From JACOND01 sp965202795 (GTDB taxonomy: Bacteria; Bdellovibrionota; Bdellovibrionia; Bdellovibrionales; UBA1609): 64,000 nt of DNA. Of this stretch, positions 36,791 to 44,437 are shown in pieces. Position numbers and translations under genes: made by a program. The notes under the pieces are model-generated. The model made no database searches. It saw nothing but the letters and a program-made list of their open reading frames with translations, and had not been told where the DNA came from. The stretch's first letter is position 1. Each line of letters starts with the position of its first letter. Where the stretch lies: NCBI GenBank assembly GCA_965202795.1, contig OZ241848.1, positions 620,001-684,000 of the forward strand, given 5' to 3'.

Positions 36791-36823
36791 AGCCTTGAAA
36801 AAGCCTTGAAAAAGCCTTTAAAA
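36791..36823 (+). repeat. 11-bp tandem repeat, three units, at the start of a lipoprotein gene
   Basis: AGCCTTGAAAA twice, then AGCCTTTAAAA. An ATG at 36747 opens a frame that stops within the repeat. Removing one unit would join that frame to the lipoprotein frame (59 nt minus 11 is a multiple of 3). Confidence 0.75.
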
Positions 36824-37186
36824 TCCGCGGCGCTTTTTGCTTTTTCCGGGCCGGCGGCTTTGGGGGTTTTGGCTGTTTTGGGCGGCGCGTGCCGGGTTCA
36901 GCCTAAGCCTCCGGCCATGCAGACTGTCAGGCTGCAGGACACATCGCTTTTTGAGGCGGAGTTAAAAAGGGGCCTTTCGGATCTGGCCCGCGGATGCAAT
37001 TATGATTTGGACTGTTATTTAAGCGGCGGGCTGAATTACATTGAGTTTAAGGCCTGCCGAAAAGAGGCGCTGGCTCCGGCGGGCTTTGATTCAGAAGAGG
37101 AGTGCCGCGAGGCTGGGATAAAACTGCTGGACAGCTTGGCGAAAAGGCTGGAGAAAAAAATAAAGCTCTCAAACCCCCGCCGTTAA
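36806..37186 (+). CDS. Small lipoprotein
   Basis: 126 aa from TTG 36806: a lipoprotein signal with lipobox LGGAC, then a short mature domain with three Cys (GCNYDLDCYLSGG, FKACRKEA) and a basic C-terminal helix. No ribosome site precedes the TTG. Expression from ATG 36747 would need a different number of 11-bp repeats. No family recognised. Confidence 0.6.
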   Translation: MKKPLKSAALFAFSGPAALGVLAVLGGACRVQPKPPAMQTVRLQDTSLFEAELKRGLSDLARGCNYDLDCYLSGGLNYIEFKACRKEALAPAGFDSEEECREAGIKLLDSLAKRLEKKIKLSNPRR

Positions 37187-37190
37187 GCTG

Positions 37191-37219
37191 TTGACAGCCC
37201 CGCAAAAGCAGCTTAGAAT
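37191..37219 (+). promoter_or_regulatory. Sigma-70 promoter, first copy
   Basis: TTGACA, 17-nt spacer, TAGAAT. The same sequence with the same spacer occurs at 40376-40404, and the duplication extends about 140 bp downstream to the first 16 codons of the 40475 gene. Confidence 0.75.
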
Positions 37220-37277
37220 GGCTGTAATAAGCGCTGGCGGAAGCCGGGAGGGCTGTGGGGCTCTCAAGGGCGGGAAC

Positions 37278-37412
37278 ATGCAGAATCAGCAGCCGGCTCC
37301 AGCTCCAGATGAGATCTGGAGAATTTTAAGATGTTTCATGAATATCGCGGGAATTTTAAATTTTGCGCTTGCGCTTTTTGCCGGTTTGCCGCATAATTGG
37401 AGAAAAGCTTAA
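37278..37412 (+). pseudogene. Truncated 5' copy of the coiled-coil nuclease gene at 40475
   Basis: Starts with MQNQQPAPAPDEIWRILR, identical except one residue to the start of the 40475 protein, then runs into unrelated sequence (CFMNIAGIL...) and stops after 44 codons. Upstream it carries the same promoter. Read as a remnant left when the neighbouring gene copy was replaced. Confidence 0.75.
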
Positions 37413-37426
37413 AGGAGGGCAGGATT

Positions 37427-38206
37427 ATGAGCAGTCAGAGCGCGGCCCCGTCTTGGGATGAGATCAGGGGCATTTTGAAAGAGGTTTCCGCCAGCCAGAG
37501 GGAGACCGCCCGGCAGATGAAGGAGATTGCCGCCGAGCGGCGAGAGGCTTCTGCCGAGCAGAGGGAGTTTGCCGCTGAGCGGCGGGAGGCTAGCCGGCAG
37601 TTAGGCCAGCAAATAAAAGAGGTGGTCGCCGAGCGGCGGGAGACCGATCGGCAGATGAAGGAGACCGATCGGCAGATGAAGGAGACTGATCGGCAGATGA
37701 AGGAGACCGATCGAAAAATGAAGGAGACATCCAGGGAGGTTAAATCCCTGTCTCATCTTTTCAGGAATCAGTGGGGATCTCTTGTTGAGAGCCTTGTCAG
37801 GGGAAAGATCGTCACGCTGCTTCGGGGGAGAGGCATAGAAGTCACAGAGACTGTTTCCAATATAAAAATTCATCAAATCCGCCCGGCAAAAGGCGGAGGG
37901 ATCAGAAAGGAAACGGTCTGCGAGCTGGACATTGTCGCGGAGAATGGCTCAGAATGCGTGGTTGTTGAGGTTAAAAGCTCTCTCCGCCCGGACGATCCGC
38001 AAAAGCTTGCGAAGCTTCTGCCCCGCCTTTCCGCCTTGAATCCAAAAAGGTTTAAGGGGAAGAGGGTTTATGGGGCCTTGGCCTATTTAAAGAGCATGGC
38101 AAACGCGCGCGGTCTGGCTGAGGATTATGGGTTTTTTTTGATTGCGGGGACAGGAGACAGCGCCCATATAGTCAACGGGCCGGATTTTCAGCCAAAGGCT
38201 TACTGA
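37427..38206 (+). CDS. Coiled-coil PD-(D/E)XK nuclease-like protein (DUF3782 type)
   Basis: 259 aa; ATG 37427 with AAAGGAGGG upstream. Residues 15-115 form a long coiled coil, including four tandem 21-bp units (37640-37723) that encode ETDRQMK. The C-terminal domain has ELDIVAENGSECVVVEVKSS, the Asp...Glu-x-Lys core of PD-(D/E)XK nucleases, followed by a Rossmann-like RVYGALAYL. A paralog lies at 40475-41239. Such proteins are common in accessory regions; targets are unknown. A 10-bp stem hairpin follows the stop. Confidence 0.8.
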   Translation: MSSQSAAPSWDEIRGILKEVSASQRETARQMKEIAAERREASAEQREFAAERREASRQLGQQIKEVVAERRETDRQMKETDRQMKETDRQMKETDRKMKETSREVKSLSHLFRNQWGSLVESLVRGKIVTLLRGRGIEVTETVSNIKIHQIRPAKGGGIRKETVCELDIVAENGSECVVVEVKSSLRPDDPQKLAKLLPRLSALNPKRFKGKRVYGALAYLKSMANARGLAEDYGFFLIAGTGDSAHIVNGPDFQPKAY

Positions 38207-38207
38207 G

Positions 38208-38231
38208 GCTGCTCCTGCAAACAGGAGCGGC
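38208..38231 (+). repeat. Hairpin after the coiled-coil nuclease gene
   Basis: GCTGCTCCTG / CAAA / CAGGAGCGGC, a 10-bp stem with one T-G pair and a 4-nt loop, overlapping the end of the gene by 2 nt spacing. No T-run follows, so intrinsic termination is doubtful. A degenerate version of the same sequence occurs in each unit of the 120-bp repeat at 42.1-42.4 kb. Confidence 0.6.
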
Positions 38232-38271
38232 TGGGAAGCAGATTCTTTGAAGAGGCCATTTGGGGGAAGCC

Positions 38272-39660
38272 ATGAAAAAGCAAAAAAAGAAGCCAGCCTC
38301 TGCGGAGGCAAAAAAACCCGCCGCCCGCAAAAGCCGAAACAGAGCGAAGCGCCCGGCCGCGGCAAAGCCGGCTGGAAAAGCGCCCGCAAAAAAACTTCCA
38401 CTCCCAAGCGGGAAGTTCCGCTTTATTGTTGAAAATGTCCGCTGTTTTGCCGGCAGGCAGGAGTTTGAAATGCGGCCCCTGACCTTTTTGACTGGAGGAA
38501 ACAACTCGGGCAAAACCACTCTCCTTGGATGTTTTCACGCGCTTTTTAGCAACCCGTTGTTTCGCCCCACTCTGAGTTTTGATTTTAACGAGGCGCCTTA
38601 TCAAATGGGAGTCTTTAACACCATCGCCCGGAAGCAAAGCCAAAAGCCTTTGTTTGGGCTGGGCCTGCTTTCTGAAAAGCCCAAAATGGAGTATATGGCT
38701 TATTTTGCCCGGCAGGCGGGGGGCGCGGAGCCGGCGGCGAGCCGCATGCAAGTTCAATTAAGCGATATGAGCGCGAAAATCACTTTGGCGGAAAAAAAGT
38801 CTTCTTATTATATCAAGACCTCAAAAAAAGAGAGCAGGGGTATTTTTCCAGAACGGAGCAGCCCCTATCGTTTCCCCTTTAACCCCTTTTTTCCTTTTCA
38901 TATGAATCCCAATATGCGGGAAAAGCTCTCAGAAGAGTTCTTCAGCTCCCTGCTGGGGGCAGCTCATGGGGTTTTTCCTTTCTCTCTGATTGATCTTGCT
39001 CCTGTCCGCTCCAAGCCCAAAAGAAATTATGACAATATCCTCCCAAAAAGACATGATCCAGAAGGGGGAGACGCGCCAACACGTTTAATGCGGCTGAGCC
39101 AAAACAAAGAGCGCTGGGGAAAATTTTATAAAAACCTGCGCTCTTTTGGAAAAGCTGCCGGGCTTTTTGATGACATCAAAATTGAGGAATACAAGCGCTC
39201 TATGATGGGCGGGCCTTTTCAAATTCAGTTTTACATCAAGGGAGTCTGGTCCAATATTCAGGATACAGGATACGGCATAAGCCAGGCGCTTCCTATTTTG
39301 ACAGATCTTTTTCTCTCCCCTCCGGGGAGCCGGCGCTTGCTTCAGCAGCCGGAAGTCCATCTTCACCCCAAAGCGCAGGCGGCGCTGACATCTCTTTTTA
39401 TTGAAGGCGCGCAGTCCATGGGCAAATCTTTTTTGATTGAGACTCACAGCGATTATATGCTGGATCGCGCCCGCATAGAGATCAGAAAGGAAAATATCCC
39501 GCCGGATGATGTCTCTCTCATATATCTTGAATCCCATAAAGACGGCTCTAAGGTTTATAATATCTCTTTCGACGAACAGGGAAACTTTGTCAATGCCCCT
39601 GAAAGCTATGGGGATTTTTTTCTAAAAGAGGGAAATGCGCTTCTTGGTCTGGACGATTAA
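38272..39660 (+). CDS. DUF3696-type (OLD/SMC-like) ATPase with a histone H1-like tail
   Basis: 462 aa; ATG 38272 is preferred to a TTG at 38260. Residues 1-45 are a Lys/Ala/Pro/Arg-rich disordered tail like histone H1 or AlgP. The ATPase follows: FIVENVRCFAG, Walker A GGNNSGKTT (75-83), a long insertion, then the ABC-type region YGISQALPIL, Walker B with LQQPEVHLHPKAQ, and ETHSDYML. Such single-chain ATPases often pair with a nuclease; here a PIN protein follows 13-77 nt downstream, suggesting a two-protein effector module. Confidence 0.85.
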   Translation: MKKQKKKPASAEAKKPAARKSRNRAKRPAAAKPAGKAPAKKLPLPSGKFRFIVENVRCFAGRQEFEMRPLTFLTGGNNSGKTTLLGCFHALFSNPLFRPTLSFDFNEAPYQMGVFNTIARKQSQKPLFGLGLLSEKPKMEYMAYFARQAGGAEPAASRMQVQLSDMSAKITLAEKKSSYYIKTSKKESRGIFPERSSPYRFPFNPFFPFHMNPNMREKLSEEFFSSLLGAAHGVFPFSLIDLAPVRSKPKRNYDNILPKRHDPEGGDAPTRLMRLSQNKERWGKFYKNLRSFGKAAGLFDDIKIEEYKRSMMGGPFQIQFYIKGVWSNIQDTGYGISQALPILTDLFLSPPGSRRLLQQPEVHLHPKAQAALTSLFIEGAQSMGKSFLIETHSDYMLDRARIEIRKENIPPDDVSLIYLESHKDGSKVYNISFDEQGNFVNAPESYGDFFLKEGNALLGLDD

Positions 39661-39673
39661 GAGGGAGAGTTTT

Positions 39674-39724
39674 ATGCGCATGATCCTTGACGCAAATCAG
39701 ATTGGCCGGTTTTTGGATAATTAA
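39674..39724 (+). pseudogene. Duplicated start of the PIN gene
   Basis: 16 codons, MRMILDANQIGRFLDN then stop, almost identical to the first 14 codons of the real gene 64 nt downstream. The DNA differs at several third positions, so the duplication is not recent or has been under selection. It carries its own ribosome site (GGGAGAG) and may act as a leader. Confidence 0.65.
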
Positions 39725-39737
39725 GGGGGCCAGCCTT

Positions 39738-40190
39738 ATGCGCATGATTATCGATGCGAACCAGATTGGCCGGTTTCTTTCCGAAAGCGGGGATATGGCG
39801 CCAATACATGGCTGGCTTGAAAAAGGCGGACAGCTGATTTACTCCAATCATGAAAAGCTTAAGCGGGAGCTGATGAAAAGCGGCAGAAAAGCGCATAACC
39901 ATTTTACAGCCTTGCGCAGAAGAGACCGCGCTGTTCAAATTGACAAAGGCAAGGTGAGTCAGGCGATGAAAGAGATTGAAGCTGAAAATAAAAAAAGCCA
40001 TCGCGAGCGGAAATCAAATGACTCACATATCCTCGGCCTAGCCAGGGCCTCCGGCGCAAAGCTGCTGTGTACAGAAGATAGAGGGCTGGAAAAAGATTTT
40101 AAGAAAATCATAAAGGGCAAAATTTATAAAAGAAAAAAGGATCACAGCCGGCTGCTCACAAAAAATGCCTGCCGAAAAATAAAAGCCTAA
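39738..40190 (+). CDS. PIN-domain protein, putative nuclease
   Basis: 150 aa with GGGGGCC ahead of the ATG. The PIN acidic residues are visible: D6 in MRMIIDANQ, E44 in KRELMKSG, D95 in KSNDSHILGLA and D114 in LCTEDRGLEKDF. PIN domains are Mg-dependent RNases, most often toxins of VapBC modules, but no VapB-like antitoxin is near. The upstream ATPase is the likely partner. The C-terminus is strongly basic. Confidence 0.82.
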   Translation: MRMIIDANQIGRFLSESGDMAPIHGWLEKGGQLIYSNHEKLKRELMKSGRKAHNHFTALRRRDRAVQIDKGKVSQAMKEIEAENKKSHRERKSNDSHILGLARASGAKLLCTEDRGLEKDFKKIIKGKIYKRKKDHSRLLTKNACRKIKA

Positions 40191-40375
40191 GGCAGGGGCA
40201 TGTTTATGATCAGGGCGGCCCAAAAAGCCCGCAGATAATCAGTAAAAAGCCAAAAACAAAGCCAGATCCCGCGGCGGCAAAAAATTCCGCTGGAAAAAGC
40301 CAAGGCAGGGCGGGGCAGCCCTCCGCCAGCAGCGGCAAAACTGGCTGAAAAAGCGCCCGCGCGGAGATTCTGGCG

Positions 40376-40404
40376 TTGACAGCCCCGCAAAAGCAGCTTA
40401 GAAT
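40376..40404 (+). promoter_or_regulatory. Sigma-70 promoter, second copy
   Basis: TTGACA, 17-nt spacer, TAGAAT, identical to 37191-37219 including the spacer. Drives the gene at 40475. Confidence 0.75.
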
Positions 40405-40474
40405 GGCTGTAATAAACATTGGCGGCAGGACGGCGGGGAAAGGCTTCTCCTGAGGGCTGTCAAGGGAGGGAAAC

Positions 40475-41239
40475 ATGCAAAATCAGCAGCCGGCTCCAAC
40501 TCCAGATGAGATTTGGAGAATTTTAAGAGAGGTTTCCGCCAGCCAGAAACGGCTGGCCGAGGACAGGGAAAAGCAGCGCCGCGAGCAAGCCGCGGAGCAA
40601 AAGCGGCGGGACGAGAAGTGGGAAAAACAGCGCCGCGAGCTTGCCGAAATCCACAAAAAGCAGGCCGAGGACCGAAAAAGACGGGCGGAGGAATGGGAAA
40701 AACAGCGCCGCGAGCTTGCCGAAATCCATAAAAAGCAGGCCAGGGAAATAGATAAAACCAACAAGGCGATAGATAAATCAAATGGCATGTTGGACAACAA
40801 GTGGGGGGATTTGGTTGAGGCTCTGGCCGTGGGGAATCTGATTGCGCAGCTTCAGAAAAGGGGGATGAAGGTCAACAGGACTTCCAAGAATGTGGAGGGC
40901 TTTATGATGACAGCTGACAGTTCAGGCCGGGAGAAGAGAAGAAACTGTGAGATTGACATTGTTGCCAAAAATGCTGATGAGCTTGTGGCTGTTGAGGTCA
41001 AATCCACTTTGAAGGCGGGCCATGTGAAGCGTTTTTTGTATGTTTTGGAGAATTTTCATAAGATGTTTCCTGAGTATCAGAGGATGCGGATACGCGGAGC
41101 TGTGGCGTATTGGAGCGCAAAGCGCGGCGCCCCGGCTTATGCGAAAAGCAAAGGTTTGTTTGTGATTAAGGTTGCCCAAGACAGACCGCGGATTACCAAT
41201 AAACAAAGCTTTAACCCCAAGATTTTCTGCTCGCCTTAA
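40475..41239 (+). CDS. Coiled-coil PD-(D/E)XK nuclease-like protein (paralog)
   Basis: 254 aa; AGGGAGGG precedes the ATG. The N-terminal 100 residues are a charged coiled coil with a repeated EKQRRELAEIHKKQA unit. The C-terminal domain has NCEIDIVAKNADELVAVEVKST, the same D...E-x-K core as the 37427 protein, and a following RIRGAVAYWSA strand. It closes a cassette that contains the ATPase and PIN genes. Confidence 0.8.
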   Translation: MQNQQPAPTPDEIWRILREVSASQKRLAEDREKQRREQAAEQKRRDEKWEKQRRELAEIHKKQAEDRKRRAEEWEKQRRELAEIHKKQAREIDKTNKAIDKSNGMLDNKWGDLVEALAVGNLIAQLQKRGMKVNRTSKNVEGFMMTADSSGREKRRNCEIDIVAKNADELVAVEVKSTLKAGHVKRFLYVLENFHKMFPEYQRMRIRGAVAYWSAKRGAPAYAKSKGLFVIKVAQDRPRITNKQSFNPKIFCSP

Positions 41240-41307
41240 GATTGCCGGCGGCGCGGGGCCTGGATTCAAAGAGGCTTGTTTTTGGTTTTTTTATTGACAG
41301 AGAGCGC

Positions 41308-41424
41308 ATGCCAGCTGCTGAGGAATGCAAGAGAGATCAGGATGACATCCAATTTTTAGGGGTTTTTATTGACATATTCAGGCAGGCTTGTCTGGCTCTT
41401 AAAGAGTGGAGGGAAGAGGCATGA
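41308..41424 (+). CDS. Possible small protein coupled to the RhuM-like gene
   Basis: 38 codons from ATG 41308, ending in a TGA that overlaps the next ATG (ATGA). Its end is helical (FIDIFRQACLALKEWREEA) and its 3' DNA contains the left copy of a 19-bp repeat. Could be a remnant of a larger gene. Confidence 0.3.
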   Translation: MPAAEECKRDQDDIQFLGVFIDIFRQACLALKEWREEA

Positions 41425-41859
41425 AAAAAGAAATTGTTATCTATCAGTCTAAAAGCGGAAAGATTGAGTTTCGCGGAGACCTCAAAAAAGACACGATCTG
41501 GGGGACGCAGAAACAAATTGCCGATGTTTTTGAAATTGAAAGATCTGTGGTCACAAAACATATCGGAAAAATCATAAAAGACAGGGAAATTGACGAAAAA
41601 AGCAATGTGCAAAAAATGCGCATTGCCCATTCAGACAAACCTGTCAAGCTCTACTCTTTAGATATTATGCTGGCTGTAGGCTATAGGGCAAATTCAGCCA
41701 AAGCTGTTTTATTCAGAAGATGGGCCGCAAAAACCCTGAGACAGCATCTTTTGGAGGGATGCGCGATAAATAAAAAGCGGCTGATCAAGAATTATCAGGC
41801 ATTTCAGGCAAGCCTTAAAGGCATAAAAGCGCTTTTGCTTTTGTCTGGCTCTTAAAGAG
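41388..41859. repeat. 19-bp direct repeats flanking the shortened RhuM gene
   Basis: TTGTCTGGCTCTTAAAGAG at 41388-41406 and 41841-41859, same orientation, 453 bp apart. The right copy contains the stop codon of the shortened gene. Confidence 0.85.
41421..41855 (+). pseudogene. RhuM-family protein, shortened
   Basis: 144 aa. KKEIVIYQSKSGKIEF, LKKDTIWGTQKQIADVF, KHIGKIIKDREID and YSLDIMLAVGYRANS are the RhuM/virulence-protein N-terminal pattern. RhuM proteins are usually more than twice this length, and the frame ends shortly after the LLEGCAINKKRL motif, so the C-terminal part is missing. A 19-bp direct repeat occurs upstream and exactly at the 3' end (41841-41859), suggesting a deletion. Confidence 0.7.
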
Positions 41860-42136
41860 GGCGGGCCGGCTGCCCTCTCGCCGCGCGCCGGAGGCTCTGA
41901 CAGCCCTAACCCTTCTCACAGCGGAAAGCGCGCCCAGAGACAAAGAGAAAATGATTGGCCTTATTCTTTTATTGCTGCGGGGCAATCGGCAAAAGAGGGC
42001 AGGCAGCGCTCAAGCTGTCAGCAATTTGGCGGCAGCGGGCTGGACTGGAGCTTGAGCAAATGTAAGGGCATCTAAAAAGGCTTTTGCGGGCCAGGCCGGG
42101 GAAAAACAGCAGCGGGGGAGGGCTGGGTCTTTGAAA
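41860..42136. other. Non-coding region after RhuM
   Basis: 277 bp without a supported gene; leads directly into the 120-bp tandem repeat. Confidence 0.4.
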
Positions 42137-42398
42137 AGGCGCCTTTAAATCAGAATGGCGGGGAGGCTGCTCCTGCAAACAGAGCGCGCGGCGCGGCGCG
42201 CCGCAACAAGGGAGAGGCGCTGACAGGCTGTTCATTGAAACAGGCTCTATAAAAAGAGGCGCCTTTAAATCAGAATGGCGGGGAGGCTGCTCCTGCAAAC
42301 AGAGCGCGCGGCGCGGCGCGCCGCAACAAGGGAGAGGCGCTGACAGGCTGTTCATTGAAACAGGCTCTATAAAGAGGCGCCTTTAAATCAGAATGGCC
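42137..42398. repeat. 120-bp tandem repeat, two copies plus a partial third
   Basis: 42137-42256 and 42257-42374 are nearly identical; a third partial unit (GCGCCTTTAAATCAGAATGG) ends at about 42398. Each unit includes a degenerate form of the 38208 hairpin (GCTGCTCCTGCAAACAGAGC) and the palindromic GCGGCGCGCCGC region. The TTTAAATCAGAAT string also occurs in the spacers of the rpn array. It lies just downstream of the lipoprotein gene at 42405. Confidence 0.9.
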
Positions 42399-42404
42399 GG
42401 AAGG

Positions 42405-43733
42405 TCATCTCAGCTCTTCAAACGCGGAGTCACCATGAACCCAGCAGTGCCAGTTTCGCCTTTTGTCTTCACTGTAGCTTCTGCAGAGAGTAACATTGCT
42501 TCTCGGCTTGCAGTTCGCATTTGTTAGATAATTGCATTCTTTGGGGCCGGAGTTGCCATTGCAGTGGAATTTATTGGTCCCGTCCGGTTGCGGATGATTA
42601 CCAGCTGTGTATCTTCCGTTCTGTGTTCCAGGGTGCACACACCAAGCCACCGCATCATTGCAATACTCACTTACGAAATCCGTTCGGCTGTCAAATTCAT
42701 CCCGATCCTCTTCGGTGCCATATTCATCCAGTATGTCATGTTCCAGAAGGCTGTTAAAATCCTCTGAGGTGTTTGGCAGCTCGCGGCGTCTTCTCTGATC
42801 CATGCCGGCGCCGATTCGGCAATATTTATCAAACAGGCATTTGTCGTCATTGCTGCTGCAATTTGTATTGCCCGATTTGCCGTCTCCCTCATCCAAAAAA
42901 TAATGGATCCACTCCAGCAAAGTTCCGTTGCCTTCGCGGACGGCGATATCCAGCAGGCTGCTGCTCCGATCAACATCTCTTGTCAAAGCGGTTATAACAT
43001 CTGAGTCGATTGCCTCAAGAAGCTCATACAGCATCTCAAAATCATTATCTTCACCCTGCATCAGCGCTGCGGTTGAGTAATTTTCCCCCAGGTAAGCCAA
43101 AAAAGCTTTGGCCTCTCTTGAGGAATAGCCGCTGATTTCATCCTCCAGCGGCTGAATGTCAATCTCCATCATCTTATCAAAGTCGGCGTAACTCATTTCC
43201 TTAAGGTCTTTCAGCTTGGGCCTTTCCAAAACCTTATGAACAGCATCCAGAGCCTCCACATTTCTGACAGACAAGTCTTCGCAGTCATTCCGCGCGCTTG
43301 ATTCGCGGAAAATCTTTCTGCAAATATTTTTGCATGAGCGGCTGTCGTCACAGCTGCCGCGGGCGGCGGCCGGGCGGGCGGGGTCAGAGCCGGCCCTGTC
43401 GGCATATCTGTAGGGCCTTCTGGAGGCTTCGTATCTTCGGTCTTCATCGTCATTGCGGCGCCGGCGATTGTCCCTGTCGCCGGACCTTTCAAGAGAGGGG
43501 CGCCTTTCGGAAGACTCTCTTCTTGGCGGGGGATCATCCCGCGCCGGCGGCCGCGGCGGCTGATAAGGCTCGCGCTCCGCCCCTCGCGCGGGCCGCCTGT
43601 CTTGAGGAGGAGGGTAATAACCTGGCCCCGGAGGCGCCTGGGAGGCATACCCGCCCGCGCTCGGAGTCATTATATGGCCGCAGCTGTTTGTGAGGCAGAT
43701 AAAAGCCAAAAAAGCAAAAAGCCGCCAAATCAT
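42405..43733 (-). CDS. Cys-rich lipoprotein with an Arg/Pro-rich linker
   Basis: 442 aa from ATG 43733 (a TTG at 43742 is less likely). Lipobox LTNSC. Residues 25-120 are a disordered Pro/Arg/Asp-rich linker. The folded part has a Cys-rich start (CDDSRSCKNICRKIF), a helical middle with a LLDIAVREGNGTLLEWIHYFL stretch that resembles one ankyrin-like unit, and a second Cys-rich end (KECNYL, NCKPR, LCRSYS, WHCWVHG). Probably surface or periplasmic. No family recognised. Confidence 0.72.
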   Translation of the reverse strand: MIWRLFAFLAFICLTNSCGHIMTPSAGGYASQAPPGPGYYPPPQDRRPARGAEREPYQPPRPPARDDPPPRRESSERRPSLERSGDRDNRRRRNDDEDRRYEASRRPYRYADRAGSDPARPAAARGSCDDSRSCKNICRKIFRESSARNDCEDLSVRNVEALDAVHKVLERPKLKDLKEMSYADFDKMMEIDIQPLEDEISGYSSREAKAFLAYLGENYSTAALMQGEDNDFEMLYELLEAIDSDVITALTRDVDRSSSLLDIAVREGNGTLLEWIHYFLDEGDGKSGNTNCSSNDDKCLFDKYCRIGAGMDQRRRRELPNTSEDFNSLLEHDILDEYGTEEDRDEFDSRTDFVSEYCNDAVAWCVHPGTQNGRYTAGNHPQPDGTNKFHCNGNSGPKECNYLTNANCKPRSNVTLCRSYSEDKRRNWHCWVHGDSAFEELR

Positions 43734-43828
43734 CAGAATCAATCAGCCAGCCGGCATGGCGGCATGATTTCCCCCGCATCATTTATCGGCAAATTCAGCC
43801 CCTGACTAAAGCCCGGTTTTTTTGGATG

Positions 43829-44437
43829 GCCTGTTTGTCTGGACGGCCTCGCAGCCGTTCCCGAACCTTCGCAGATCAGCAGCTTTGTCCAGAGGGCTGG
43901 CCTAGCGGCCGCTCCCGGCAGTTTTCCACAAAAACGGATATTTTAAGGGGATAGCCTTGCCGCTGGGCCGCAGGTTCAGCGCTGGGATCTGTTTCGATGG
44001 ACGGTCTAATTGGCCGCTCCCGCGCCTCCTCAGATCAGCAGCTTTGCCCAGAGGGGGCTTGTTTATCTGGACAGCCTATTGGCCGCTCCTGATTATGGCC
44101 GGCGCATGGCTTTTCAGGTTCTGGACATCTAAACAGCTTTAAATCAGAATCTCAGCGAGACTATCCCTCTAAAAGCTGGTCCCAGCGCCGAGCCTTTGCT
44201 TTCCCCCGGCGCCAGCCGGCTTGCCCCAGCGCTGATCCCCGGCTTCCCCCAGAGCCAGCCGGCTTGCCCTTGGGGCTGGCCCGCCTGATCCTCCGCTGCG
44301 GCCTCAGCCGCCCGGCGGGGGAGGCGCCGCTTTTTTTCGCTTTTTTTAGTTGACTCCCCGCTCAAAAGCGATATTTTTATAGGCAGGGGGGCAAAACCCC
44401 AGAGGGTTTGCCAAGCCACAGCCCCAGGAGGGTTTTT
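43829..44437. repeat. Spacer unit 1 of the rpn array
   Basis: Begins TGTTTATCTGGACGGCC-like sequence and contains repeated modules: a CAGATCAGCAGCTTTG module next to GCGGCCGCTCCC, a TTTTCCACAAAAACGG module, and a 3' part leading to AGGAGGG and the first rpn start. No gene is supported; the long minus-strand frame through it is the antisense of the array and recurs only because the array is duplicated. Confidence 0.85.

Noticed and set aside
37640..37723. Four 21-bp repeats as a CRISPR or regulatory array
   Set aside because: They are in frame within the coiled coil of a coding gene and encode ETDRQMK units.
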